Shown: in pieces, positions 6,730 to 13,200 of the stretch
Numbering within the stretch: position 1 is the stretch's first letter
Layout of the letters: each line of letters begins with the position of its first letter
Assembly (NCBI GenBank): GCA_934219025.1
Contig: CAKQDG010000063.1
Coordinates: 1-13,200 of the forward strand
DNA: 13,200 nt
Source: an uncultured Prevotella sp.
Lineage (GTDB): Bacteria; Bacteroidota; Bacteroidia; Bacteroidales; Bacteroidaceae
Direction of reading: 5' to 3'
Program-made: the position numbers and the translations under genes
Notes under the pieces: generated by a model
What the model was told of the DNA's origin: nothing
Databases searched by the model: none
What the model saw: only the letters and a program-made list of their open reading frames with translations

Positions 6730-8298
6730 TTAGAACTCACTTGTAAAGTGGAACTTTATGTGCTTGAAGTCCTGCTGTGCCATCGACAAAACGTAGCCGG
6801 AGTCGGCGAGGAACACGTCTCTTCCGTCTTTGTCTTTTGCCATATACTGGTATTTGCGCTTTTTGAAGTTCTCCAGTTCCTCCGGGTCGTCGCTTTCAAT
6901 CCAGCAGGCTTTGTACAGGTGTACCGGTTCCCAGCGGCACTTGGCGTTGTATTCGTTTTCCAGTCGGTATTGGATAACCTCAAACTGCAGTTGTCCCACG
7001 GTTCCGATAATCTTTCTGCCGTTAAACTGGTTTACGAACATCTGTGCCACGCCCTCGTCCATAAGTTGGTCGATGCCCTTGTTTAGCTGTTTGCTCTTCA
7101 TCGGGTCGTCGTTCTCGATATATTTGAACATCTCCGGCGAGAACGACGGCAGTCCCTTGAAGTGAAGCTTCTCGCCGTCGGTCAGCGTGTCTCCGATTTT
7201 AAAGATGCCGTTGTCTGGCAATCCCACGATGTCGCCAGGGTAAGCCTCCTCGATGGTGCTCTTGCGCTGCGCCATGAATTGGGTGGGGGAGGAGAAACGC
7301 ACTGTTTTGCCCTGCCTTACGTGCAGATAAGGCTTGTTTCTTTCAAACTTACCGCTGCACACCTTGCAGAAGGCGATACAAGAGCGGTGGTTTGGGTCGA
7401 TGTTTGCCGTAATCTTGAAGATAAAGCCCGTGAACTTTGGCTCTTCTGGCTTTACCGTGCGCTCCACGGCTTGTGTCGGGCGTGGGCTTGGGGCGATTTT
7501 CACAAAGCAGTTGAGCAGTTCCTGCACGCCGAAGTTGTTGAGTGCCGAACCGAAGAATACCGGTGCCACGATGGCCTGACGATAGTCTTCCACGTTGAAT
7601 TCCGGGTAGACACCCTCCACGAGTTCCAGGTCTTCGCGCAATTTCTCAGCATCCTGTTCTCCGATATGGGCGTCGAGGTCGCTGCTGTTGATGTCCACTT
7701 CCACCTTCTCCGTCACTCTCTGTTTGTCGGGGGTGAATAGGTCGAGCTTGTTTTCATAAATATTGTAAACACCCTTGAATTTCGCTCCCTGGTTGATAGG
7801 CCACGACAGGGGGCGCACCTTAATCTCGAGTTCCTCCTCAAGCTCGTCGAGCAGGTCGAACGGGTCTCGTCCCTCGCGGTCCATCTTGTTGATGAAGATA
7901 ATAACTGGAGTGTTTCTCATTCGGCACACGCTCATCAGCTTTCTTGTTTGCGCCTCCACGCCCTTTGCTCCGTCCACCACGATGATGGCCGAGTCAACGG
8001 CAGTCAGGGTGCGGTAGGTGTCTTCGGCAAAGTCCTGGTGACCAGGGGTATCAAGAATATTCACTTTGTAACCCTCGTAGTCGAATTCCATCACGGAAGT
8101 AGACACCGAGATACCGCGCTGCTTCTCGATGTCCATCCAGTCGGAAGTGGCGGTCTTGCGTATTTTGTTGTTCTTTACGGCACCAGCCACCTGAATCTGT
8201 CCGCCAAAGAGCAAGAACTTCTCCGTAAGGGTGGTCTTACCTGCGTCAGGGTGTGAGATGATGGCGAATGTGCGTCTTCTTTCTATTTCGTTAGCCAT
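6730..8298 (-). CDS. prfC: Peptide chain release factor 3 (RF3)
   Basis: A 522-residue translational GTPase, close to the 529 of E. coli RF3. It removes RF1 and RF2 from the ribosome after peptide release. The G domain has the RF3-type P-loop SHPDAGKTT (15-23), switch residues QRGIS (60-64), DTPGH (83-87) and NKMD (137-140). The HPDAGK form of the P-loop and the following GAVKN segment separate it from EF-G and LepA. Domains II and III follow, with the conserved region ending in [12 protein letters not shown]. The start at 8298 gives the expected short N terminus. It is the last gene of its unit, 104 bases after the dTDP-rhamnose reductase gene, and a strong terminator follows. No defect is visible. 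Confidence 0.97.
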   Translation of the reverse strand: MANEIERRRTFAIISHPDAGKTTLTEKFLLFGGQIQVAGAVKNNKIRKTATSDWMDIEKQRGISVSTSVMEFDYEGYKVNILDTPGHQDFAEDTYRTLTAVDSAIIVVDGAKGVEAQTRKLMSVCRMRNTPVIIFINKMDREGRDPFDLLDELEEELEIKVRPLSWPINQGAKFKGVYNIYENKLDLFTPDKQRVTEKVEVDINSSDLDAHIGEQDAEKLREDLELVEGVYPEFNVEDYRQAIVAPVFFGSALNNFGVQELLNCFVKIAPSPRPTQAVERTVKPEEPKFTGFIFKITANIDPNHRSCIAFCKVCSGKFERNKPYLHVRQGKTVRFSSPTQFMAQRKSTIEEAYPGDIVGLPDNGIFKIGDTLTDGEKLHFKGLPSFSPEMFKYIENDDPMKSKQLNKGIDQLMDEGVAQMFVNQFNGRKIIGTVGQLQFEVIQYRLENEYNAKCRWEPVHLYKACWIESDDPEELENFKKRKYQYMAKDKDGRDVFLADSGYVLSMAQQDFKHIKFHFTSEF

Positions 8299-8402
8299 AT
8301 TTTTTTAATGAAGAATGAAGAATCTTTTATAAGAATTCCAAATTTTTCAATTTTTAATCGGCATAGCCGGCAACTCTAAATTCTACATTCTAAACTCTTA
8401 AT
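8299..8402. other. rfbD-prfC linker with heptamer and hairpin sequence
   Basis: This 104-base gap is AT-rich and holds three recognisable elements. Two tandem AATGAAG heptamers lie at 8307-8320, just upstream of the prfC start. A small stem CGGC/GCCG with a 3-base loop lies at 8359-8369. An imperfect TTCTAAA-type repeat tract lies at 8372-8400. No match to the promoter consensus was found on the minus strand, so read-through from rfbD into prfC is likely. The repeat tracts resemble the simple linkers common between Bacteroidetes genes. Confidence 0.45.
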
Positions 8403-9278
8403 TTATTTATTCATATTATTTAAGCAAACCTCCAGACTATCAACCCAATAAGGAATATTGATATTGAAAGTCTCCTTGATTTTAGTCTTGTCGAGCACGC
8501 TGTAAGCCGGGCGCTTCACGGGACTCGGGAACTCGTCGCTGTGGCACGGCAGAATATTGCAACCAGTATTGCCGGCAAGTTTTGCAATCTTTATGGTGAA
8601 GTCATACCAACTGCACACGCCCTCGTTAGAGAAGTGGTATATGCCGGAATTGTTTTCATAGAGCCGCTCCTCGATAATCTTGTTTATGGCCTTTGCCAGA
8701 TCGAGGGCGTATGTAGGAGTGCCACACTGGTCGAACACCACCTTCAGTTGCGGTTTCGTGGCCGTGAGATTGAGCATCGTCTTCACGAAGTTCTTGCCGA
8801 ATTCCGAGTATAGCCATGCTGTGCGCAGGATAATGTGTTTCACTCCCGTGGCGATAATCTTCTCTTCGCCGTGCAGCTTGGTCATGCCATACACACCGGT
8901 AGGAGTGCCCTTTTGCTCCTCGCGGCAAGGAGTGTTGTATGGGTCACCGCCAAACACATAGTCTGTGCTGATGTGTACGAGCAGTCCGTCCACCTCCTTC
9001 ATTGCCTTAGCCAGGTTTTCAGGAGCGGTGGCATTAAGTTTCTCCACAATGTCGCCACCCGTCTCGGCAGCGTCCACGTTGGTCCATGCAGCACAGTTCA
9101 CGATGCATTCTATATCGTTGTCCTTCACCATTTTGCGGATGTCGTCGAGCGAAGTGATGTCGAGATGCGTGTATCCGTCGCAAACGTCGGTAAAGATATA
9201 ATTGTCTTTACTCTCCTTTGCCACGATTTGCATTTCATTGCCGAGCTGTCCGCCGGCACCTGTAACTAAAATATTCAT
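8403..9278 (-). CDS. rfbD: dTDP-4-dehydrorhamnose reductase
   Basis: A 291-residue member of the extended short-chain dehydrogenase family. It catalyses the last step of dTDP-L-rhamnose synthesis, reducing dTDP-4-dehydrorhamnose with NAD(P)H in the cytosol. The nucleotide-binding loop is GAGGQLG (7-13), the typical RfbD form. The catalytic residues lie in HISTDYVFGG (102-111) and YGMTKLHGE (130-138), giving T105, Y130 and K134. NCAAWTNVDAAE (61-72) and the later FSNEG and PVKRPAYSVLD segments are also family features. The length is normal. The genes for the three preceding enzymes (rfbA, rfbB, rfbC) are not in this window. It starts six bases before the end of the DUF4924 gene's downstream boundary, so the two are tightly co-transcribed. 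Confidence 0.94.
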   Translation of the reverse strand: MNILVTGAGGQLGNEMQIVAKESKDNYIFTDVCDGYTHLDITSLDDIRKMVKDNDIECIVNCAAWTNVDAAETGGDIVEKLNATAPENLAKAMKEVDGLLVHISTDYVFGGDPYNTPCREEQKGTPTGVYGMTKLHGEEKIIATGVKHIILRTAWLYSEFGKNFVKTMLNLTATKPQLKVVFDQCGTPTYALDLAKAINKIIEERLYENNSGIYHFSNEGVCSWYDFTIKIAKLAGNTGCNILPCHSDEFPSPVKRPAYSVLDKTKIKETFNINIPYWVDSLEVCLNNMNK

Positions 9279-9284
9279 AATCTT

Positions 9285-9830
9285 CTAATCAATTTTAAGT
9301 TCACCTTTTTTGTCTTGGAAATAATAGTCGTTGAGCATTCCGATGAATGTGGTTATTTCCTTTATGGCGTGCTCCGTGTCGGGCGACACGGTTTTCTTTT
9401 GCAGTCGGAGCATCATCACCCCGTAGAGGGCGTTGAAGCAAGTTTCTATTTCGTTCTCTTCTTTGTTGGCGCCACGCTTGCGCAGTTCCACGATGAACGG
9501 TAACACCTTGTAGTATTCGCTGTTGTAGAACGGGAATTTTGAGCTTTGCAGCAGTTCGGCGCTCAGTTCGGCAAGTTGCTGTATGATGATTTTGTTTATC
9601 TGCAGATGTCCCTTTTCGCGACACCCCTCGCTGTTCATCATCTTCACCAGATTGCCATACCAGTCGGCCATTTCCTCCTTCTGTTCGTCGGTATATTCAA
9701 AGCGGTCTATGTATTCTCGCCTTATCCTTGCCAGTGAGCATCCGTAGGCGCGGATAATATCCTCCACTTGCCACATGTAGAGCAAGTATTCGGCAATGTT
9801 CTTTTTTCTTAATTCTTGGGAAATAAACAT
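9285..9830 (-). CDS. DUF4924-family protein of unknown function
   Basis: A 181-residue, mainly helical protein with no signal peptide or membrane segment, so probably cytosolic. The N-terminal stretch ELRKKNIAEYLLYMWQVED (6-24) is what I recognise as the start of DUF4924, a Bacteroidetes family; this is from memory, not a search. Charged residues dominate the helices, and two cysteines (31 and 70) and a conserved-looking tryptophan pair are present. I see no catalytic motif and cannot assign a function. It lies between the LysE-like exporter (43 bases upstream) and rfbD (6 bases downstream) and should share their transcript. An AT-only palindrome (9831-9845) directly precedes the start codon. 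Confidence 0.8.
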   Translation of the reverse strand: MFISQELRKKNIAEYLLYMWQVEDIIRAYGCSLARIRREYIDRFEYTDEQKEEMADWYGNLVKMMNSEGCREKGHLQINKIIIQQLAELSAELLQSSKFPFYNSEYYKVLPFIVELRKRGANKEENEIETCFNALYGVMMLRLQKKTVSPDTEHAIKEITTFIGMLNDYYFQDKKGELKID

Positions 9831-9873
9831 ATTATATAATATAATGTATATTGAAAGTTCTGCCGTTGTGTAT

Positions 9874-10551
9874 CTACTTGCTCATACTTGGCAGGGTGTA
9901 GAGATTGAACACGGTGCCGATGAGCACTATTATCGACATTATGATAACGATGCTGCCCACCACCTTGTTGATTAGTTGAATGCCGTTGGTATCAAACACG
10001 GCGCGTATCTTGTCCACGAGCCATGTCAGTCCGTACCACCATAGTAGTGCTCCGGCTATGATGCCGAAGTATCCTGCGCTCATCTCCAGCGGATGGTCGG
10101 GGATGATGAAGGCAAACTGTGCAAACAGACCCATCATGAGCATGATAATCAATGGGTTGGAAAATGTTACGAGAAAAGCCGTCACCCCGTTGTGCACGAG
10201 CGAGCCTCTCGAATTTCTTTTGCTCACGTGCATCTTCTTCACCGGGTTGCTTCTGAATGAATAGATGCCGAACACGAGCAGTATTATGCTTGCGCTGATT
10301 TGCAGGATGTATCTGTAGTGCTCGTTGTTTATGAAGTCCATTACGAACGACATTCCCAATCCAGTGATAAGTGCATAGATAAAATCGCTAATGCAAGCTC
10401 CTACACCTGTTACGAAGCCGAACCATCTGCCTTTGTTGAGTGTACGCTGCACGCAGAGCACTCCCACCGGTCCCATTGGGGCCGACACGAGGATGCCTAT
10501 CAGCACGCCTTTGCATAGCAAGTCCAATATGTTTATATGAAATAATGGCAT
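9874..10551 (-). CDS. LysE-family transporter
   Basis: A 225-residue inner-membrane protein with about six hydrophobic helices. The N-terminal family signature is present: helix 1 around 11-25, then APMGPVGVLCVQRTLNKG (24-41) and a second helix around 43-65 with the acidic residue D57. A conserved asparagine-proline follows in TFSNPLIIM (129-137). Charged loop 101-120 separates the two halves. LysE/RhtB proteins export amino acids or related small molecules; the substrate here cannot be inferred. The ATG at 10551 is the only ATG giving a complete first helix. The promoter -7 box ends only eight bases before it. This is the first gene of the exporter-DUF4924-rfbD-prfC unit. Confidence 0.88.
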   Translation of the reverse strand: MPLFHINILDLLCKGVLIGILVSAPMGPVGVLCVQRTLNKGRWFGFVTGVGACISDFIYALITGLGMSFVMDFINNEHYRYILQISASIILLVFGIYSFRSNPVKKMHVSKRNSRGSLVHNGVTAFLVTFSNPLIIMLMMGLFAQFAFIIPDHPLEMSAGYFGIIAGALLWWYGLTWLVDKIRAVFDTNGIQLINKVVGSIVIIMSIIVLIGTVFNLYTLPSMSK

Positions 10552-10559
10552 AGTGGGTG

Positions 10560-10591
10560 CAAAGTTCCGTATTTTTTACGAAAGATACAAA
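10560..10591 (-). promoter_or_regulatory. Promoter of the LysE-rfbD-prfC operon
   Basis: On the minus strand TTTG (10588-10591) is followed after 20 bases by GAACTTTG (10560-10567). The TTTG part of the -7 box is intact but its leading TA is GA. The box ends eight bases before the ATG at 10549-10551, so transcription should start within a few bases of the start codon. The next genes have short gaps and no consensus promoter of their own. Confidence 0.55.
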
Positions 10592-10800
10592 TTTTGTGTA
10601 TTAAAGTTTATTTACCCTACTCAATTCATCAGATTTTTATAGTCCGTCTTTGCCTGCATAATTCACAGAATGACATAATGTATATTATCTGAAGCTACAT
10701 TCAATTTCTTTTCGCATTTTTATAATCACATACCAATGGTATATGCGGATGTAAGATAAAAGGCTATCTGACAGCCTGTTATAAAAAAATAAGAAGTTTA
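10592..10800. other. Proximal half of the divergent intergenic region, no gene seen
   Basis: This AT-rich stretch has stops in all frames at short intervals and no codon pattern. It contains a 13-base palindrome ATACCAATGGTAT (10730-10742, arms of six bases around one central A), which has the form of an operator half-site pair. It also has a short stem AGGCT/AGCCT (10761-10765, 10773-10777). No tRNA, promoter consensus or recognisable small RNA is visible. Confidence 0.5.
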
Positions 10801-10969
10801 GAACACTTTTGGACTTGATTTTGTAAAGAAAATAGACAAAACAAGAGCCAAGCAATGCTTCTTATGTGGAAAAGCAATGCTTTTCGGGGAGAGAAGCAAT
10901 GCTTTGCTCCCGAAAAAGCAATGCTCGGCAATAATCCGCGGTTTTTCGGGGCTTTGCTGAAAAGTGTTC
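10801..10969. repeat. 10-base inverted repeat bounding the palindrome array
   Basis: GAACACTTTT (10801-10810) and AAAAGTGTTC (10960-10969) are perfect inverted copies 149 bases apart. They enclose the 22-base palindrome array. TTTTCGGGG also recurs inside, at 10881-10889 and 10943-10951. The layout is that of a self-contained intergenic element with inverted ends, but I see no target-site duplication and no transposase. Confidence 0.55.
10850..10925. repeat. Four palindromic AAGCAATGCTT units at an exact 22-base period
   Basis: AAGCAATGCTT occurs at 10850-10860, 10872-10882 and 10894-10904, and the first ten bases recur at 10916-10925. Successive starts are 22 bases apart each time. Each unit is an inverted repeat (AAGCA/TGCTT) around one central A. 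The 11-base spacers differ from one another, so this is not a simple tandem duplication. The second and third spacers can pair through TTTTCGGG (10881-10888) and CCCGAAAA (10908-10915), putting the third unit in a hairpin loop. I recall similar palindromic runs between genes of Prevotella, but this is memory only. Confidence 0.8.
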
Positions 10970-11135
10970 CAAAAGTCGGATTTTGCCTGAATTTTAATAA
11001 AAAGCCCTGACGGGTATTTTGGAAAAATGTTTGAAGAATATATGTGTTGGCAGAAAACCGGTATGGCAAATAGGCATGATAAAATTGATATAGATTATCC
11101 TTGATATTTAGTATGACAAAAAAAATCGCAATTTT

Positions 11136-11166
11136 TTTGAGGTTTGACGTATTTGCATTACCTTTG
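11136..11166 (+). promoter_or_regulatory. Promoter of the ROK kinase-HAD phosphatase operon
   Basis: TTTG (11136-11139) is followed after 19 bases by TACCTTTG (11159-11166), an exact consensus match. Transcription should start near 11172, giving a leader of about 34 bases before the ATG at 11206. The leader is AT-rich and has no Shine-Dalgarno sequence, as usual in this phylum. Confidence 0.8.
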
Positions 11167-11193
11167 ACGTAAATAATAAATTCTTTTGACATA
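11143..11193 (+). promoter_or_regulatory. Three spaced direct repeats TTTGACRTA over the ROK promoter
   Basis: TTTGACGTA is at 11143-11151 and again at 11163-11171, and TTTGACATA is at 11185-11193. The starts are 20 and 22 bases apart, near two helical turns, so all three lie on about the same face of the DNA. The first sits between the -33 and -7 boxes, the second overlaps the end of the -7 box and the start site, and the third is in the leader. This is the arrangement of an operator array for a repressor. The regulator is not identified. Confidence 0.5.
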
Positions 11194-11205
11194 ATCATTT
11201 TTTTT

Positions 11206-12186
11206 ATGGAATCACAAATCAGCAGCAGACCTTACACCATAGGTCTTGACTTAGGAGGAACAAATGCCGTGTTCGGCATCGTAGACGCTCAGGGGAACAT
11301 CCTCGAACAGGCATCAATAAAAACCAAGGCATACGACACGGCAGAAGCTTTTGTCGATGCAGGAGTGGAGGCCATCGCTCCTATAATTGAGAAAGTTGGG
11401 GGGATAAATAAGATTGAGGGAATGGGAATTGGAGCACCTAACTCCAATTACTATACCGGAATGGTGGACCACGCCCCAAACATTGCCTGGGCTCACGAAT
11501 GTTCCGTGCCGTTGGCAAAGATGTTTAGCGACAAACTCTCCATCCCCGTATCGATAACCAACGATGCCAATGCTGCCGCCCTCGGCGAAATGGCGTATGG
11601 CGTTGCCAAGGGGATGAAAAACTTCATAATGATAACCCTCGGCACGGGAGTTGGCTCGGGAATAGTGATAAACGGACAGATGGTTTACGGTTCCGACGGA
11701 CTTGCCGGAGAACTGGGACACGTTACGATGGTTCGCGAGAACGGACGCCTCTGCGGATGCGGCAAACGCGGTTGCCTGGAGGCATACTGCTCTGCCACAG
11801 GTGTGGCACGCACGGCAAGGGAACTTCTCGAAAACAGCGACGAGCCATCTCTTCTGCGCCAGCTGAATCCCGACGACATCACTTCGCTCGAAGTGTCGAA
11901 GGCTGCCGCAAAGGGCGACGCCCTGGCATGCCGCGTATACGAGTTTACAGGAAAGATGCTCGGTGAGGCGTGTGCCGATTTCACAACATTCTGCTCGCCC
12001 GAAGCTTTCGTTTTCTTCGGTGGACTAACCAAAGCCGGCGACTTGCTAATGAAGCCTCTGCTGAAAAGCTACGACGAGAATGTGATGGCCGTGTTCCGCG
12101 GCAAGGCAAAATTCCTCGTCAGTTCGCTCGACGGCGCCGGAGCTGCCGTGCTTGGCGCGAGCGCTATAGCAAAGAAATGCGAGTAA
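11206..12186 (+). CDS. ROK-family sugar kinase, probable glucokinase
   Basis: A 326-residue cytosolic kinase of the ROK family. The N-terminal phosphate-binding loop is GLDLGGTNAVFG (13-24). The catalytic aspartate is D120 in TNDANAAALGE (118-128). A second phosphate motif follows, TLGTGVGSG (144-152). The sugar and zinc-binding region has E169 and H172 in GELGH, then C183, C185 and C190 in CGCGKRGCLE (183-192), the complete ROK zinc site. There is no N-terminal helix-turn-helix, so it is an enzyme and not a NagC/Mlc-type repressor. Glucose is the commonest substrate of Bacteroidetes proteins of this shape, but N-acetylmannosamine, fructose or others are possible. It is the first gene of a rightward pair, with its own promoter, and the HAD gene starts 19 bases after its stop. 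Confidence 0.92.
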   Translation: MESQISSRPYTIGLDLGGTNAVFGIVDAQGNILEQASIKTKAYDTAEAFVDAGVEAIAPIIEKVGGINKIEGMGIGAPNSNYYTGMVDHAPNIAWAHECSVPLAKMFSDKLSIPVSITNDANAAALGEMAYGVAKGMKNFIMITLGTGVGSGIVINGQMVYGSDGLAGELGHVTMVRENGRLCGCGKRGCLEAYCSATGVARTARELLENSDEPSLLRQLNPDDITSLEVSKAAAKGDALACRVYEFTGKMLGEACADFTTFCSPEAFVFFGGLTKAGDLLMKPLLKSYDENVMAVFRGKAKFLVSSLDGAGAAVLGASAIAKKCE

Positions 12187-12205
12187 AAGGAAAAAGACAG
12201 TATTG

Positions 12206-13006
12206 ATGGATAACAGAAAAATTAAGGCTATCTTCTTCGATATCGACGGCACACTGGTGAGTTTCAAGACCCACCAGGTGCCGCAATCGACAGTAGAGGC
12301 AATAGCAAAGGCAAAGGCGAATGGGGTGGGGGTATACATCTCAACCGGACGACCACTGCAGATAATCACCAACCTCAAGGCAATAGAACCGTATATCGAC
12401 GGCTACATCACCACCAACGGCGCCTTTTGCTTCGTTGGCGACAAGACCGTGTGTTGCAATCCCATACCCGATGCCGACGTTTCGACACTCATCGCAGATG
12501 CCGACCGTTGCGACTATGCCGTGCTCGTGGTGGGCAAGAGCGGGGTGCGTCTGTATAACCCAAAGCCCGTGTTCGACGAAATCTTCGTGCGCGACCTCAA
12601 CGTGACGAATATCGACACCTCTCTTCCTCCAGCCGACATACTCGGCAAGGATCCTATATTGCAGCTCACGCCATTCTTCTCGGCAGACCACGAAGCGCAA
12701 CTGATGCCCCAACTCCCGGGGTGCGTGTCGGGCAGATGGCACCCGGCATTTACCGACATTACCTCGAAATTTGCCGACAAAGGCAAGGGGCTCGAGGCAA
12801 TGACAGATTTCCTCGGCATCAACATCAACGAGACTATGGCTTTTGGCGACGGTGGCAACGATGTGGCAATCCTTCGTCGTGCAGGCATCGGGGTGGCAAT
12901 GGGCAATGCCGGCGAGCCGGCACGTCAGGTTGCCGACTTCATCACCACGTCTGTCGACGACAATGGCGTGTGGAATGCTCTGAAACATTTTGGGGTAATA
13001 GTTTAG
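12206..13006 (+). CDS. Cof-type HAD-IIB family phosphatase
   Basis: A 266-residue haloacid-dehalogenase phosphatase with a C2 cap, of the Cof/YbiV/YidA type. Motif I is FFDIDGT (10-16), with nucleophile D12 and acid-base D14. Motif II is STGRP (46-50), motif III K192 in DKGKG and motif IV GDGGND (214-219), so all catalytic positions are present. The substrate-binding cap lies at about 80-185. These enzymes dephosphorylate sugar phosphates and other phosphorylated metabolites in the cytosol with broad specificity. A TTG at 12203 is in frame, but the ATG at 12206 is preferred. The gene follows the ROK kinase by 19 bases, so a kinase and a phosphatase share one transcript. The substrate is unknown. 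Confidence 0.93.
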   Translation: MDNRKIKAIFFDIDGTLVSFKTHQVPQSTVEAIAKAKANGVGVYISTGRPLQIITNLKAIEPYIDGYITTNGAFCFVGDKTVCCNPIPDADVSTLIADADRCDYAVLVVGKSGVRLYNPKPVFDEIFVRDLNVTNIDTSLPPADILGKDPILQLTPFFSADHEAQLMPQLPGCVSGRWHPAFTDITSKFADKGKGLEAMTDFLGININETMAFGDGGNDVAILRRAGIGVAMGNAGEPARQVADFITTSVDDNGVWNALKHFGVIV

Positions 13007-13026
13007 GATAAAAGTTTTGTAGTTCA

Positions 13027-13070
13027 TCCGGGATATGGAGTGATAATATTTATTATCGGAAGAAATCTCC
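13027..13070 (+). terminator. Possible weak hairpin after the HAD gene
   Basis: GATAATA (13042-13048) and TATTATC (13051-13057) form an AT-rich palindrome, and GGAG (13037-13040) can pair with CTCC (13067-13070). A T-run follows at about 13078-13083. Together these could end the rightward transcript, but the stem is weak and the T-run is not adjacent. Confidence 0.25.
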
Positions 13071-13090
13071 TTGCAAATTTTTTAGACAAA

Positions 13091-13133
13091 AACCTACAAA
13101 AACCCCGCTGTCGTTTTGCAAACCGACATCGGG
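13091..13133 (-). terminator. Leftward intrinsic terminator of a gene beyond the right edge
   Basis: CCCGCTGTCG (13104-13113) pairs with CGACATCGGG (13124-13133) with one mismatch and a 10-base loop. On the minus strand the hairpin is followed by GGGGTTTTTGTAGGTTTTTG, a U-rich tract. It therefore reads as a terminator for leftward transcription, implying a convergent gene to the right. On the plus strand no U-tract follows. The last 67 bases may contain the 3' end of that gene, but I cannot identify it. Confidence 0.65.
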
Positions 13134-13200
13134 CGATAAACATAAAAAACAAAGGAAATCAAAACCTTGTGGCATACAAATAAAACAGTGTGTGAAAATA

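Noticed and set aside
9831..9845. AT-only palindrome next to the DUF4924 start codon as a translational control hairpin
   Set aside because: The seven-base arms contain no G or C, so the RNA stem would be very weak, and AT-rich sequence before start codons is normal in this phylum.
10850..10925. CRISPR array
   Set aside because: Repeats of 11 bases with 11-base spacers are far too short for a CRISPR array, and no cas gene is present.
11004..11014. CCC/GGG hairpin followed by T residues on the minus strand as a terminator
   Set aside because: Only three strong pairs can form, and no leftward gene ends there.
10779..11198. A 139-codon minus-strand open frame across the divergent intergenic region
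   Set aside because: Its codons run through the 22-base palindrome array and the rightward ROK promoter. Its repeat-derived residues come from a period that is not a multiple of three. The composition is AT-rich and low in structure, and no promoter lies upstream on that strand.
12341..13027. A 228-codon minus-strand open frame opposite the HAD phosphatase
   Set aside because: It is antisense to a gene with all four HAD motifs, and its histidine- and valine-rich composition is typical of a shadow frame.

Overview
The window looks like chromosomal DNA from a Bacteroidales bacterium, most likely of the Prevotella group. The genes lack Shine-Dalgarno sequences. Four places match the Bacteroidetes promoter pattern TTTG-N19/20-TAnnTTTG. 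Two proteins belong to families I know almost only from Bacteroidetes (DUF4836, DUF4924), and a third has the UVR-tailed bifunctional-nuclease architecture common there. The genus is an inference; I could not search a database.

Layout. Positions 1-191 hold the end of a transcription unit and a leftward promoter for a gene beyond the window. Positions 192-6484 are a seven-gene leftward unit read from a promoter at 6529-6559: nucleoside permease, BFN/UVR protein, RsmE, DUF4836 lipoprotein, ABC ATPase, FtsX-like permease and a small cupin. Gaps are 13-55 bases, with one 4-base overlap. Positions 6648-6716 hold a strong intrinsic terminator for the next leftward unit, which spans 6730-10551: LysE-family exporter, DUF4924 protein, dTDP-4-dehydrorhamnose reductase and peptide chain release factor 3. 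Its promoter at 10560-10591 lies so close to the first start codon that the mRNA may be nearly leaderless.

Positions 10552-11205 are a 650-base divergent intergenic region. It contains four copies of an 11-base near-palindrome at an exact 22-base period, enclosed by a 10-base inverted repeat. From 11136 a rightward promoter, overlapped by three TTTGACRTA repeats, drives a two-gene unit of ROK-family sugar kinase and Cof-type HAD phosphatase. After 13006 comes a leftward intrinsic terminator (13104-13133), implying a convergent gene beyond the right edge.

Most genes are ordinary housekeeping or transport functions. The parts most worth a second look are the 22-base palindrome array, the spaced repeats over the ROK promoter, and the lipoprotein/ABC/cupin set, whose ATPase has several degenerate nucleotide-binding motifs. 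I see no CRISPR array, rRNA, tRNA, transposase, phage gene or toxin-antitoxin pair.
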